Source: Streptomyces sp. HUAS ZL42 (GTDB lineage Bacteria > Actinomycetota > Actinomycetes > Streptomycetales > Streptomycetaceae). Taken from it: a DNA stretch of 64,000 bases. The stretch spans positions 620,001 through 684,000 of the forward strand of contig NZ_CP160403.1 in the NCBI RefSeq assembly GCF_040782645.1, in the 5' to 3' direction. The first letter of the stretch is position 1, and every line of letters starts with the position of its first letter. Positions 35,290-45,433 of the stretch are shown here, one piece after another. The notes under the pieces were generated by a model that saw only the letters and a program-made list of their open reading frames with translations, had not been told where the DNA came from and did no database searches. The translations under genes were made by a program, and so were the position numbers.

Positions 35290-36530
35290 TCAGGCGGCGT
35301 CTTCCGTCTGCTGGAGAGTGACCTGGTAGCCGAGTTGGTTGAGCTGGCTCACCAGCCGTCGGGTCTGCCTGGCACGGCCGGTGCGTTCGAGGAAGTACTG
35401 GCCTCCGAGGTCGGCGTATGCGGTGTCGCGGGTGAACATGTGCCAGACGGAGACGAGGATCGAGTGTTCCAGGGCGACCAGGGCTCGCTTCTTGCCGCGG
35501 CGGGCGATGAGCCGGCGGTAGCGGGCGGCGAGGTAGGTGTCCTTGGTCCGTGACGCGGCGATGGCGGCCTGGCCCAGGGCGGCCTTGAGCCAGGGATCGC
35601 CGTGGCGGGTCTTGCCGGGGCCGCGTCTGCCGCCGGATTCGTTGTTGCCGGGCACACCCCGGCCCAGGAGGCCAGGTCGCCCGCGGTGGGGAAGCGGGCG
35701 ATGTCGTCGCCGATCTCGGCGAGGATCACCTCGGCGGCCCGCGTGTTCACGCCGGGGATGGTCACCAGGAGTTCGATGCGGCGGCGAAAGGGCGCGATCT
35801 GTGCGTCGATCCGCGCATCCAGCCGTTTCTCCATCGCGGTGCAGGCGTCGATACGCTCCAGCATGGCCCGGGCCAAGAACGCGTGATGGGCGGTGAAGTG
35901 GCCGGTCAGGGCCTCGATCAGGGCGTCCGTCTTGCGTCGCATGATGCCTTTGGCCAGGTCCGCGAGCACCTGCGGGTCGCGTTCGCCGGCGATGAGGGCC
36001 TCCAGCATCGCCCGGCCGGATACGCCCAGGATGTCGGCGACCGCGGCGGACAGTTTGATCCCGGCGTCCTCCAGGAGCTTCTCCAGGCGCTGGGCCTCCC
36101 GGGTGCGTTCGCGGATCACCTCGGTGCGATACCGGGTCAGATCCCGCAGCTGCCGGATCGGCTCGGGCGGCACGAACGAGGGCCGCACCAGGCCGTGCTC
36201 GACCAGGCGGGCGATCCACTCGGAATCCTTCACGTCGGTCTTGCGGCCCGGGACCGCCTTCATGTGGCGGGCGTTGAGCAGCCAGCACTCCATCTCATGT
36301 TCCAGCAGGTAGAACACCGGTTTCCAGTACACGCCGGTGGCCTCCATGCCGACCACGGTGATCTGCTCGGCCAGCAGCCAGTCCCGCATCGCCAAAAGGC
36401 CCGAGGTCACCGAGGAGAAGGTGCGGGTCTCGCTGCGGCGCCGCTTGCCGGTGCCCGGCACCCTGATCGTCACCTTCACGTCCGCCTTGCTGATGTCGAT
36501 CCCCCCGCAGCGTTCGTGGATCACGTCCAT
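35290..36530 (-). pseudogene. IS110-family transposase, single frameshift
   Basis: From ATG 36530 the frame reads the DEDD RuvC-like N-terminus (CGGIDISKADVK, GMEATGVYWKPV, DVKDSEWIARL) and the C-terminal Tnp20 part (VTIPGVNTRAAEVILAEIG, LASWAGVCP). Near 35655 one base is missing in a G run: the next residues (NNESGGRR, WLKAALGQAAIAASR, YADLGGQYFLER) are in the next frame and end at 35290. A single-base error in the assembly could also explain this. Otherwise the element looks nearly complete and young compared with its neighbours. Confidence 0.9.
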
Positions 36531-36763
36531 CTGCCCGGTACCCCCTCCCTTGATCGGCCGCGAGTGCGCGGTCGTCCGGCGGGGGCCCGGCAGGCGGAAG
36601 AAGCTGATTCGCGTGCTCGCAGCAACACATCGGGGTGCCTGTCGATGGACCCCCAGCGTCCTACTCAGTCACAGGCTCGGAACGCACCAAGCAGAAACGA
36701 CGTCCGCCGGACGGCCACAGACCGATTTTCGCGCCCACAGGGTGTCGCCGACAGGCGACCGGA

Positions 36764-37228
36764 CTACTCAGTCAGGACGTCCAGGCTGTCGCCCAGATCC
36801 TTGGTGGCCGGTGCGGCGCGCCTCACGCACCACCCCATCTCGGCAATGAGGCTTCGAGCGTCCGTGACACCGCTTGTGCCCGGCTTCGCGGGCGTCACGA
36901 CGCCCTCCGCGCCGTTGTGCTCCTGGGCAGCGGAACCTGCGCTCAGCACCTTCACGACGACCCCATCGTGATCATCCGGCGATGCTGTGATGACGTCAAG
37001 GATCTCCTTGGTGACACCGACGGGTAGACGACCAACGCCAATGAGCGCACGGATCAACCGCAGCCGGTGCACGTGGTCTTCGCCGTAGTCGGCCTGGGTG
37101 GCCGTGATCCGTTCGCCAGGAAGGAGCAGCCCGCTGCGCAGGTAGTACTTGATGGTCGCGATGGATACCGCGCTTCGCCGACTGAGTTCGGCCAGCTGCA
37201 TGATCTCCGCTCCATTTCCATTCGTCAT
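36764..37228 (-). CDS. MerR-family transcriptional regulator, C-terminus possibly altered
   Basis: From ATG 37228 (154 residues) the protein has a MerR winged helix: MQLAELSRRSAVSIATIKYY, LRSGLLLPGER and a long helix LRLIRALIGVGRLPVGVTKE. The C-terminal sensing part is short, and I would expect the domain after SLIAEMGWCVRR to continue longer, so the gene may be truncated near the IS110 end. No metal-binding cysteine set is seen. The target is unknown. Confidence 0.75.
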   Translation of the reverse strand: MTNGNGAEIMQLAELSRRSAVSIATIKYYLRSGLLLPGERITATQADYGEDHVHRLRLIRALIGVGRLPVGVTKEILDVITASPDDHDGVVVKVLSAGSAAQEHNGAEGVVTPAKPGTSGVTDARSLIAEMGWCVRRAAPATKDLGDSLDVLTE

Positions 37229-37378
37229 CGGCTCGCCCACCGGCGGTGAATGGCCAGGCCACCCCGCATGCTCGGTTCGATCCACAACGCCGAGAACTGC
37301 TGCCGGAGACGCTCTGCGGGCATGGCGGACCTTAGATTGGGCCGGCGCGCAGCGGGCCGGCGTGCACCGGGCCGGTTT

Positions 37379-37948
37379 CTACGCCTCCACGCGACCCGTA
37401 AGCGGCGCCGACGGGTAAACGCCCTCCCAGGCCCGGCCTTCGGGGGGAAGTCCCATGGCCACCAGGCAGTTGATGATCATCCCGTGCGCGAGGAGCGTCG
37501 TCGTCTCGTCGAGGTCGGCGCCGAGGCTCAGATGCACCGCGTCCCACAACCGCATCCATACGCCGCGCACCACCTCGCCGAACCCGCGGTCGCCCTCCTG
37601 CTCGGCGGCGGCCACCGCAACGTACGTCTGCATCTGCATCTTCAGGCGCTCAGGCTGATCGGTGATGACCCTGGTGTACGCGTTCGCCATGGCGTGCGGG
37701 GCCTCTTCACCGTCCAGGCCCTTGACGGCCTCCTCGAAGGTGCGCACGGTGTCCTCCATCCACCGCTGGGCCGTCGCGAGGAAGATCGCCTTCCTGCCTG
37801 GGAAGAGTGGGAAGAGATACGGCTGCGAAATACCGACCCGCTTGGCGATCGCCTCGGTCGACGTGCCGTGGTAGCCACCGCGGTCGAACTCGGCGGTCGC
37901 CGCACAGATGACGCTCTCGCGCCTGTCTTCTGCGCTCATCCTGACCAT
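37379..37948 (-). CDS. TetR-family transcriptional regulator (copy 1)
   Basis: This 189-residue protein starts at ATG 37948. The N-terminal helix-turn-helix reads AATAEFDRGGYHGTSTEAIA, KRVGISQPYLFPLFPGRKAI. The ligand-binding part contains EEAPHAMANAY, QMQTYVAVAAAEQEGD and GADLDETTTLLAHGMI. It is clearly paralogous along its whole length to the TetR gene at 47.2 kb. It may control the divergent or neighbouring membrane protein gene, which starts about 1 kb upstream on the same strand, but no operator was identified. Confidence 0.9.
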   Translation of the reverse strand: MVRMSAEDRRESVICAATAEFDRGGYHGTSTEAIAKRVGISQPYLFPLFPGRKAIFLATAQRWMEDTVRTFEEAVKGLDGEEAPHAMANAYTRVITDQPERLKMQMQTYVAVAAAEQEGDRGFGEVVRGVWMRLWDAVHLSLGADLDETTTLLAHGMIINCLVAMGLPPEGRAWEGVYPSAPLTGRVEA

Positions 37949-38056
37949 GGGGCCCCAAGTTGATTGCCCGCGGCCCGCGCCCTGATGGACCGGGCAGGTA
38001 CAGGAGTTGGTATCTGGCGCGGCTGGGCCTGTGCCAGAACACGTCAGGTCACACAC

Positions 38057-39025
38057 TCAAGCAGCCCACGGAGCGATCGGATACCAAGGGATGATCTCTC
38101 GGCGCGCAAGCAAACGGACGTCCCAATACAAGAATGTGAAGGCACCAGCCACGATGAGTGTGACCGCCATGAGCATCGCCGCGCGCCCAGGCTTTGCCAT
38201 CCACGTCTGCAGGCGGGTGCCTGAGGCCACGGACAGTACGATGAAGATCACAGCCATGATCGCAATGTTCCCGACCGATTGCAGCATGAAGGCCGCTGCA
38301 CCATACAACGGATTCCCGCTCTCGGCCGCGTCCCGAAACAGTTGCCGAAAAAGCGGATAAGGGCGCCCGATGAGAAAGCCGCCGATCAACGCGCCCATGA
38401 ACACTGTCTGCGCATAGGGAAACCGACTGTGCAGGTGCAGGAACGGATCGCGGACGAAACCGAGCGAGCTCAGCCCCATGTAGAGCATCGCCAATCCAAC
38501 GATGCCGAACGCCACCATGCTCTGCACGGAACGGCCGGACAGGACTCCGGGCATGCTCTCGGCCTGGGAAAACTGCGGCATAGAGGTACCCACGACCCCG
38601 ACCACGGCACCGTAGACAGCCGCCACCGCGAGCAGACCAAGCGACATCCAGCCCAAGGGCTTCAGCGACTGCACCAGACGACCCCATCGGCTGCCGGCAG
38701 CACCAAGAAGAGGGGCGACCGCACCGAAAGCTGCGATATTGCAAGCGGTGAACGTGCCAGCGAGTCCCGAAGTGAACGCGAAGGCAATACCCGCCACCGC
38801 ACCGGAGATCGGGGCTTCCGGGTCGTGCCCGAGCACGGTTCTTGCGACATTGTCACCGATAGTCTTGTCCACAAACTCTGCGGACCACACCACCGTCAGT
38901 AGAAATCCTGCACCGATGCTGAGTAGCAGGACAAGCCAACGTCGTTCAACCGCTGTTCCACCGACAGTATTTACATGTCCCTCAGGACCTTGGCGGGTGA
39001 CCGATAGCTCCTCACTGCGCGCCAC
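38057..39025 (-). CDS. Polytopic membrane protein, DsbD/CcdA-like
   Basis: From GTG 39025, with GAGGGAG upstream, the protein has 322 residues and about eight hydrophobic helices. SGLAGTFTACNIAAFGAVAPLL resembles the first, cysteine-bearing helix of the CcdA/DsbD thiol-electron transporter family, but I see only one such cysteine and no obvious second. SSLGFVRDPFLHLHSRFPYA is a conserved-looking loop. It could be an electron carrier or a transporter in the cell membrane; the function is not settled. Confidence 0.7.
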   Translation of the reverse strand: MARSEELSVTRQGPEGHVNTVGGTAVERRWLVLLLSIGAGFLLTVVWSAEFVDKTIGDNVARTVLGHDPEAPISGAVAGIAFAFTSGLAGTFTACNIAAFGAVAPLLGAAGSRWGRLVQSLKPLGWMSLGLLAVAAVYGAVVGVVGTSMPQFSQAESMPGVLSGRSVQSMVAFGIVGLAMLYMGLSSLGFVRDPFLHLHSRFPYAQTVFMGALIGGFLIGRPYPLFRQLFRDAAESGNPLYGAAAFMLQSVGNIAIMAVIFIVLSVASGTRLQTWMAKPGRAAMLMAVTLIVAGAFTFLYWDVRLLARREIIPWYPIAPWAA

Positions 39026-39603
39026 AGTCAGACTCCCTCGTATTCCGCCGTCAGATGGAAGATCCGTACACAAGGGGTCTCGAGGCACCCTCGCACTCGG
39101 AGCGTAGACAGCATCCAGGCAGGGCGTTTCTTCCAAGTTGCTGAACGAGTGCCAGCACCAAGGGTCATTGCCTCATCGCGAGCTGCCCGTTCTGACGGTC
39201 TGTGCGCTGGCGGCGAACGATTAGCGTACGCACCACACTTGGGCGCCTGCCGGCGAGTACAAGCCGATCATCACTCATCGGCTGACCACGAGTGGGCAAC
39301 TGAGGCGACCGGTTTGAGCGACAGCAGCGGCGTCCCGCCTGACGGGACGCCGGGCGGGGTGATCAGCATGCAGCTGCCGCTGCATCCGGTTCTTCGAACA
39401 CTGGGGGTAGCTGGTGGGCGACCGCCAGCCGCCTGTTTGCTCCCCCGCCTGCCACGCAAGTCGCCCCGGTGCCAGGCAAGTTGATGATCTTCCCTCGTGG
39501 TTGGCGACGGTCGTCGCACTTGACTGCGCACGGACGAAGATGCCCCAGCCTGCCTGTGCTGCTGTGATGGCTTCGTCCCAGACCCGGTATTGGAGGACCA
39601 CGC
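39026..39603. other. Intergenic region without recognisable genes
   Basis: These 578 bases lie between two divergent membrane-protein genes. Short frames exist on both strands but none has a convincing domain or start. Promoters for both genes are expected here, but none is clear by eye. Confidence 0.4.
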
Positions 39604-40164
39604 ATGGCGGTCAATGCGCATGCCCCCCAGGCGCGCACTTTCGGTGCGACCCTCAATAGCAGGCTTCACCGCACCGGATTGCGCGTGTTCCTGATCATCG
39701 TTCTCGCCCACTGGGCCGAGCACGTCGCCCAGGCGGTCCAGATCTACATGTGGGGCTGGCCCGCAAAGCAGGCTCGCGGTGTGCTGGGTATCCCTTTCCC
39801 GTGGCTGGTCAGTTCGGAGTGGATGCACTACGGCTACGCACTGATCATGTTGGTCGGCTTCGTGCTGCTACGGCCTGGATTCACCGGCACCTCCCGCACT
39901 TGGTGGAACATCACGCTCGGAGTGCAGATCTGGCATCACTTGGAGCATCTGCTGCTGCTGGTCCAGGCACTCACGGGCGCTTATCTGGCGGGGCGGGCGG
40001 TCCCGACGAGCATCGTCCAACTGGTGGCACCGCGGGTGGAGCTTCACCTGTTCTACAACGCGGTGGTGACGATCCCGATGGTGGTTGCCATGATCTTGCA
40101 CAGCAGGCCGGCGAAGGACGCAGTCTCTGCTCCGCGCTGCACCTGCGCTGCGGCACCGGCCTAG
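39604..40164 (+). CDS. Histidine-rich integral membrane protein
   Basis: This 186-residue protein has about four transmembrane helices and histidines placed at helix ends: LAHWAEHVAQ, EWMHYGYAL and IWHHLEHLLLLVQ. HxxxH/HxxEH patterns of this kind can bind metal or heme, as in membrane desaturases or cytochromes, but I cannot assign the family. A second membrane protein gene follows 6 bases after the stop, so the two are probably one operon. Confidence 0.75.
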   Translation: MAVNAHAPQARTFGATLNSRLHRTGLRVFLIIVLAHWAEHVAQAVQIYMWGWPAKQARGVLGIPFPWLVSSEWMHYGYALIMLVGFVLLRPGFTGTSRTWWNITLGVQIWHHLEHLLLLVQALTGAYLAGRAVPTSIVQLVAPRVELHLFYNAVVTIPMVVAMILHSRPAKDAVSAPRCTCAAAPA

Positions 40165-40170
40165 CGAGCG

Positions 40171-40707
40171 GTGACCGCCACCGCAACCCGCCGCAGGCCC
40201 TCGCGGTTCTCCTCCTTGGCAATCCTGGCAACGGCCTGCCTGCTGCTGTACGTCTCGCTACCGAATCTCGGCAAGGCCCTCTTCTCAGCTACGACCGACG
40301 GCAAACCAGGAACCTTCACCGCGGTCAGACTCGACTGCGTCAGCCACCCCGGACATGAGAGCTGCAGCTGGTCGGGAACCTTCGGGTCACGCGACGGCGC
40401 CATCTGGCACACGACGGTGACCCTCTCCGGCAGCGGACGCGGATCGCTTCACAACGGCCAGCAGGTCAAGGCCGTAGACATGGGAACCACCGGCCGGGTC
40501 TACCGTCCAGGAGGGTCCCACGAATGGATTCTCACTGTTGTGCTGCTACTTGCGGGCTACGGCCTCCTGGCCCTGTTCGCCAAGCGGCACCTCACGCCTC
40601 CGTCCCAGCCTCGCCGTCGCACCTCGAACCTCCCGGCCGATTTCACCAGCCCTGGCCCCTCTGTCCTAGAGGATCACACGGAGATCGTCCCGCCTCACCC
40701 GCCATGA
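40171..40707 (+). CDS. Membrane-anchored protein with extracytoplasmic domain
   Basis: This 178-residue protein starts at GTG 40171. One transmembrane helix lies at about 16-35 and a second at about 120-138. The 80-residue external loop has two cysteines (RLDCVSHPGHESCSWSG) that may form a disulfide. The C-terminus is a proline-rich cytoplasmic tail. It is probably coexpressed with the histidine-rich membrane protein before it. No function can be assigned. Confidence 0.7.
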   Translation: MTATATRRRPSRFSSLAILATACLLLYVSLPNLGKALFSATTDGKPGTFTAVRLDCVSHPGHESCSWSGTFGSRDGAIWHTTVTLSGSGRGSLHNGQQVKAVDMGTTGRVYRPGGSHEWILTVVLLLAGYGLLALFAKRHLTPPSQPRRRTSNLPADFTSPGPSVLEDHTEIVPPHPP

Positions 40708-41473
40708 CCTCCGTGCCGATCCTGATGTCCAGAATGATCAACAATCGGCTTCTGGTCCCCACGCAGCAAGTCGAGGATCCAAGGACTATGTGCCCGTGCG
40801 CGCCGACCTGCGGGGTGCCGGGCTCCCGCGCTCGGGTGTGGGGGCCCGGCTTCTTGGCGGTAGGCCACAGCGTCCCGCCTGCTCCTGAGCCATACGCACG
40901 ATCCGGTCATTGGCGTGCACGCCCCCGGCAGGGGCGGTGGTCCAGCCCAGCCGGCGCAGCGCCATCCAGGCGTTCGACGGCAGCTTCCTGCCGCCCGCGT
41001 CCATCCCCGAAGCGAGCATGCCGACATCGGCGGTGTTCCAGTGCTCCGACAGCAGCACGGCCGTCATTGCCGACACCGGGTCAGCACACCAGCCCACCCG
41101 CTCCGCCAGCACACCGGCCGACAGCACCTCACCCGTCTTCTCTCCACCACGCCCGACCGCAGCAGACCACGGGCACAGGCCGTACGGGCCGTACGGGCCG
41201 TCTCACACTCACCCAGCGGCAGCCTCCGGCTCACCGGCCTCCTCCTCCCTCGCCGGTGGTGCTGTCACCCGATCAACGACACACCCGCGGGAAGGTCACA
41301 CATTCGGCCCACACACTCACGTACGACACCGGCATCAGTACCCGCCCCACTACACGACACCGACGCATGACACACCACTACGGATCACCACGGATCCCAA
41401 AGGAAACACGTGAGCCTCGTCGAACGGCGTGGTCCGGGTCATCAACTTCGCTCGGACGCCACCTGTCACGCGG
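40708..41473. other. Decayed stretch, one possible transposon-related fragment
   Basis: On the minus strand at about 40840-41127, a frame with VGWCADPVSAMTAVLLSEHW and AWMALRRLGWTTAPAGGVHA looks like protein-coding sequence of the kind seen in actinobacterial mobile elements. It lacks both ends. The remainder (about 41130-41470) is low-complexity and proline-rich in every frame and seems non-coding. Confidence 0.35.
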
Positions 41474-41880
41474 CTACAGCGGGAGTCGTATGCCGAGTTC
41501 CTGCATCGCGCGGGAGGGCGGGCCGCCTTCGGAGCGTTCGGTCTTGTAGCCCTTGACGCGAGGCTCAAGGGTGCGCGGGTCGATGGCCTCGGCTGGGGGT
41601 GCTCTTGGCGTAAAGGCCGTCGGGCTCGCTATCGCGGTCGTGGGGCAGGAGCCAGAAGACACGGCGGCGGAAGGCGCCGAAGGCGCGGGAAGGTTCGGCA
41701 GTGGGGCCGAGGATGGCATCGCCGACCATGCAGCCGTCGCGGTGGTACGGGGTTTGCCCTTGCGGGTGGGCGGCCGGTCCGGGCTCTGCCGGACGTAGTC
41801 GAGCCGGTCGAGGTCCTCCAGCCACACGAACTCGGTCTCGTGGCTGAGCTCGTCCACCCTGATCAGAAAACTCATGCGCC
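41474..41880 (-). pseudogene. Broken small gene downstream of a primase remnant
   Basis: MSFLIRVDELSHETEFVWLE starts at about 41875 and reads well up to QSPDRPPTRKGKP. The continuation (YHRDGCMVGDAILGPTAEPS, FRRRVFWLLPHD) is in another frame, and the tail in the first again, so at least two frameshifts exist. The position just after the primase suggests it belongs to the same degraded integrative element. Function unknown. Confidence 0.5.
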
Positions 41881-42595
41881 GACTTCCCTCTCGTCGTCGG
41901 TGAGCAGTCCGATACCCGGGTAGTACTTGCGCTGGTTGGACAGGATCATCTCCTTCGGCCAGGCCAGCCGGCCAGTTCGCGGGTGCGGGAGGCGAACGCG
42001 CGCGAGGACATGACCAGTGCGCCTTGATTGTGGCACCAGGCCTTGTAGGCGGCGTAGAGCGCCGTCTGCTCGGCCCGCAGCGCGGGGCCCAACCGACAGC
42101 ACTCGTCGTAGAACCGGCCAGTGTGGTCCTCGGTCTCCGCGTACGCGGTCGTCGCGATCCGCACGCGTTCCGGGCCGGTCGGGTCACGGGCACCGGCGAG
42201 GTAGCGGCGGGCGCCGTCGATCAGCCAGGCGAGGATGCCGGGGCCTTCCTCCATGACGAGAAGGTCGGCCAGGTTGTCGATCTTGCGATCGTCGCAGACG
42301 ACGCGCTCGAACGGGATCAGTCGCATACGGCGCCAGAACGCGAAGCCACGTCCAACTTGTCGCCGGGCTTGATCTCCGAGCAGACGTGGACGCGCCGGCC
42401 GTGGAGCTCGGCGAGGTCGGTGGGGTCGCCTTCGAACGGCTTGGCCATGAGGAGGCGGGGCCGCGTCCGCGTAGTCGCCGAGCAGGCAGCTTCAAGACGT
42501 CCAGAAGGGCCGATTTGCCTGCGGACGCCAGTCGGCGAGCCGGAAGAGCGGAACCAGGTCCTCGGGGCTGCGGGTGGAGACGTAACGGCCGCACA
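41877..42595 (-). pseudogene. Phage/plasmid primase-helicase (D5/P4 type) remnant
   Basis: Pieces in three frames of the minus strand fit the C-terminal helicase of phage or plasmid primases: GKSALLDVLK, then PFEGDPTDLAELHGRRVHV, CSEIKPGDKLDV, then RLIPFERVVCDDRKIDNLAD, EEGPGILAWLIDGARRYLAG, and NQRKYYPGIGLLTDDE at the end. Frameshifts and a deletion between the GDKLDV and RLIPFERVV pieces inactivate it. It marks a former integrative element or prophage in this accessory zone. Confidence 0.75.
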
Positions 42596-42764
42596 TGCCC
42601 CCCACTGTGCCATCGGCGCCGTAGATCGAGGCGTTGTTCGGCGGGCCGTGTCGGGTGGAGGTGGGCGACCGGGCGCTGAGCGGCCTTACACGAAGGGATG
42701 TGCGCAGCGTCAGCCTGCGCTACTCTCCGTTCAAGATCTGTTCTGTGTGGACGCTGGGGGGCGT

Positions 42765-43403
42765 GTGAACGGCGGGTTGGTCAGTCGCCATCGCTTGGAA
42801 GCCGGGAGCACTTCGCAGTCCGCCTTACGCCTCTTATTGATCACGGACGTACTAGGCACACCCCTTGACGGGCCCAGCGCGGTCCCCGGAGCCGTAAAGG
42901 TCGTCCGGTCGCTTACCCGTCTGACAAAGATCGATTTTGGGCTACGCCACCCTGACTACCTCGCGCACGAGCTCCTGACCGAGCTGGAGACGGGTCGTCA
43001 GCCACCTGACCACGCTTCCACTGATCACCGTCATGATCGTGGCAGTGCTCCGTCACTGCATCGATACCCCATGGCCAAGTACCTCTACGGCGCCTTTGAA
43101 CCACCGGACAACGCCTTGGCCCTCCTGGCGGCGCGCAAGCACATCAAGCAACGGCGGATGAATGAGAGCAGCAACGCTCGCAGGGACTACTACCTGTTCC
43201 CCAAGGGCCAGGCTGCGGCAGCCGCCATGCGAGAAGAGGTGCCGCCTGTGCAGTGGTGCGGCATTGCTCCCACCCGGCGCGAGACCGGCAGGCTGGCGCC
43301 AACTCTCACCGAGCGATCTCACCGTCGCCTCACCTCTGCTTTCTCCCACAAGGACGCAGAGCGGCGCGGCGGAGCGATGGCCGGGTGTCGGGGGCATCCT
43401 TAG
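42765..43403 (+). CDS. Hypothetical protein
   Basis: From GTG 42765 the frame gives 212 residues. Segments SALRLLLITDVLGTPLDGPS, LTRLTKIDFGLRHPDYLAHE and MAKYLYGAFEPPDNALALLA, RKHIKQRR look like a real, mostly helical protein with a possible winged helix. The start is not well supported: there is only a G-run upstream. The last 50 residues are of lower quality and may be out of the natural frame. I do not recognise a family. Confidence 0.5.
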   Translation: MNGGLVSRHRLEAGSTSQSALRLLLITDVLGTPLDGPSAVPGAVKVVRSLTRLTKIDFGLRHPDYLAHELLTELETGRQPPDHASTDHRHDRGSAPSLHRYPMAKYLYGAFEPPDNALALLAARKHIKQRRMNESSNARRDYYLFPKGQAAAAAMREEVPPVQWCGIAPTRRETGRLAPTLTERSHRRLTSAFSHKDAERRGGAMAGCRGHP

Positions 43404-43543
43404 GTTTCACTCGCTCTCTACCTTGTCCGTAGAGGCGGCTGCGAGGGCAGCGGGCAATGTCTGCACTGCCGCTGATACGGAACATACCGCCCGGCTTGGG
43501 CCAGCGCCGCCGGGCTCCCACCGCTCAACGGGGAGGTCTCACT

Positions 43544-45433
43544 GTGAGTCGAACACGCTTATGCCCCAGAGTGCTCATCGTTGGTGCCGGTCTGGCTGGC
43601 ACGGCCACGGCGATCCGTCTGCTCTGCTTTGCGCGCAGGCCGTTGGAGATCGTCCTGCTCGAACGGCGCTCCGAGTATCGGTCCGCGGGCGTCGCCTACC
43701 ACCGGGACGGCAACCCCTGGGGCCATGTTTTCAACATCCAGGCGGGCCGGATGTCGGTATTTCGGGAGGATGTCCTCGACTTCGTCCGCTGGGCCAACGA
43801 CGAAGCGGACCGCAGCGATTGGCCGGCGCCCTGGGCCGAGTTCGAGTTCGTCGAGCAGGGGCCGGCGCCCCGGCGTATCTTCCAGGACTATTTGATGGAC
43901 CGTTTGGCCAGGGCCAGACGAGAGGCCTGTTCCGGTGTCGTGCTCGTCGAGGCGGACGGTGAGGCGATCGACATGGAACTGCGCTCCCCGGGAGTCGAGG
44001 TGACGGTGCGGCACTTGTCGGCGCCGCAGGGGAGCGGCCTTCCGGCCTGGGAGAGCCCGGAACCGGCGGTGATCTTTGCCGATCACGTCGTTCTCGCTAC
44101 TGGCCTCGAACTCCGGGAGCCGCCCTTCGCGGCCGAGGTACTCGCGCATGCCTCTTTCGTGCGCAACCCCTTCTCCGCGGCCGGCGTCAGCAAGCTCGAT
44201 GGCCTCTCGCCGGAGGCCACGGTCGCTATCGTTGGCTCCACGCTGAGCGCGTACGACTCGGCGGGTCTGTTGCTGCGGCAAGGCCACACCGGGCGGATTT
44301 ACCTCATCTCGAAGACCGGAACGATTTTCCGGACGTACCCTCGCGGCCACGAGCACGAAGTGGTGAAGTTGCCCTGCCCGAGGTCGCTGATGGAGCCATA
44401 CCGGAATCGTGAGGAGTTCCTGGCCCGGGTCCGGGCGGAGTGGGCGTCGGCGTGTGCGGCGATCAGCCGGGAGTACCCGGGCATCGACCCTGCCGTGGTC
44501 GCGGAGCGGGTAGCCAAGGCCTGGGAGCCACATCTGCCCGAGGCCATCGGGCAGATTCCCTCTTCGGAACTGCGGGGCCTGCTGGATGAGTTCAGTACCG
44601 CGATGGCCTCGTTCCGCGTCGGCGCGGTGGAGCACACGATGGCGATCATCGAGCGAGCAATGCACCCGGCCGACGGGCGGGTGCATCTGGTCGTCGGCAA
44701 CGTGGAAAGAATCACGCCAACTGGCGCCGGACGACTGGCCGTTTCGGTCACGGCCCCACAAGGGAAACGCACCCTCGACGCCGATCTGGTGGTGTCCAAC
44801 TTCAGCCGGGAGTGGGACTACAGAAGGGCCAGCCAGCCGCTCTGGGCGAATCTCCTGCGGAGGGGGATCGCGGTACCCCATGAGCGTACGGGGCGCGGCG
44901 TAGAGGTCGACGAACGGGGCGCACTCCTGGACCTGCGCGGGACGCCTGTGACGCCGATCTCAGCGATCGGCCCACTACGCGAGGGCGACGAGATGGTGCG
45001 GAACGGGCGCATCGGCGCGTTCACCTTCAATCTCGCCGCCATCAAGAACCAGTCAATTGTCGTCGCCGCGCGCGTGGTCGAGGAATTGGAGTCGCAAGAG
45101 GATTTGACTCCGTTCCGTGATCAACTCCAGCGCTATGTCAGCAATATGAAGGACGCAGCCCTTGCGAAATTCCAGGACGCTGTGAACCTAGAGGTGAGGA
45201 GGCTGGTCGCGAATTCGCGCAAAGAGCGGGAACTGCTCGCTTCCCGCTTGACCGTCAGCATCCGATCCATGGACGAACCTCCGATCCTTTCCCCCGGCGC
45301 GTTCCGGCACGACCGCGTGACCAGAGCCCTCGTGCACTGGACCGCCGTCGAGCGGCTCACGGACGTCACCGTGACTCCACGACAGCTACGTCGGCAATTA
45401 GGGATAGTGAACACCGAAGACCTGGAGGGCTAG
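43544..45433 (+). CDS. FAD/NAD(P)-binding protein
   Basis: From GTG 43544 (GGGGAGG 7 bases upstream) the protein is 629 residues. It opens with VLIVGAGLAGTATAIRLL and has HVFNIQAGRMSVF, a mid-protein VVLATGLELREPPF, and a second nucleotide-like motif VAIVGSTLSAYDSA. This is the pattern of the FAD-NAD(P)-binding (NAD_binding_9 type) group of uncharacterised flavoproteins. The C-terminal 150 residues are helical with many charged residues. Its stop is followed immediately by the TTG start of the PEP-enzyme gene, so the two are coupled and probably work in one pathway or complex. Substrate unknown. Confidence 0.8.
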   Translation: MSRTRLCPRVLIVGAGLAGTATAIRLLCFARRPLEIVLLERRSEYRSAGVAYHRDGNPWGHVFNIQAGRMSVFREDVLDFVRWANDEADRSDWPAPWAEFEFVEQGPAPRRIFQDYLMDRLARARREACSGVVLVEADGEAIDMELRSPGVEVTVRHLSAPQGSGLPAWESPEPAVIFADHVVLATGLELREPPFAAEVLAHASFVRNPFSAAGVSKLDGLSPEATVAIVGSTLSAYDSAGLLLRQGHTGRIYLISKTGTIFRTYPRGHEHEVVKLPCPRSLMEPYRNREEFLARVRAEWASACAAISREYPGIDPAVVAERVAKAWEPHLPEAIGQIPSSELRGLLDEFSTAMASFRVGAVEHTMAIIERAMHPADGRVHLVVGNVERITPTGAGRLAVSVTAPQGKRTLDADLVVSNFSREWDYRRASQPLWANLLRRGIAVPHERTGRGVEVDERGALLDLRGTPVTPISAIGPLREGDEMVRNGRIGAFTFNLAAIKNQSIVVAARVVEELESQEDLTPFRDQLQRYVSNMKDAALAKFQDAVNLEVRRLVANSRKERELLASRLTVSIRSMDEPPILSPGAFRHDRVTRALVHWTAVERLTDVTVTPRQLRRQLGIVNTEDLEG

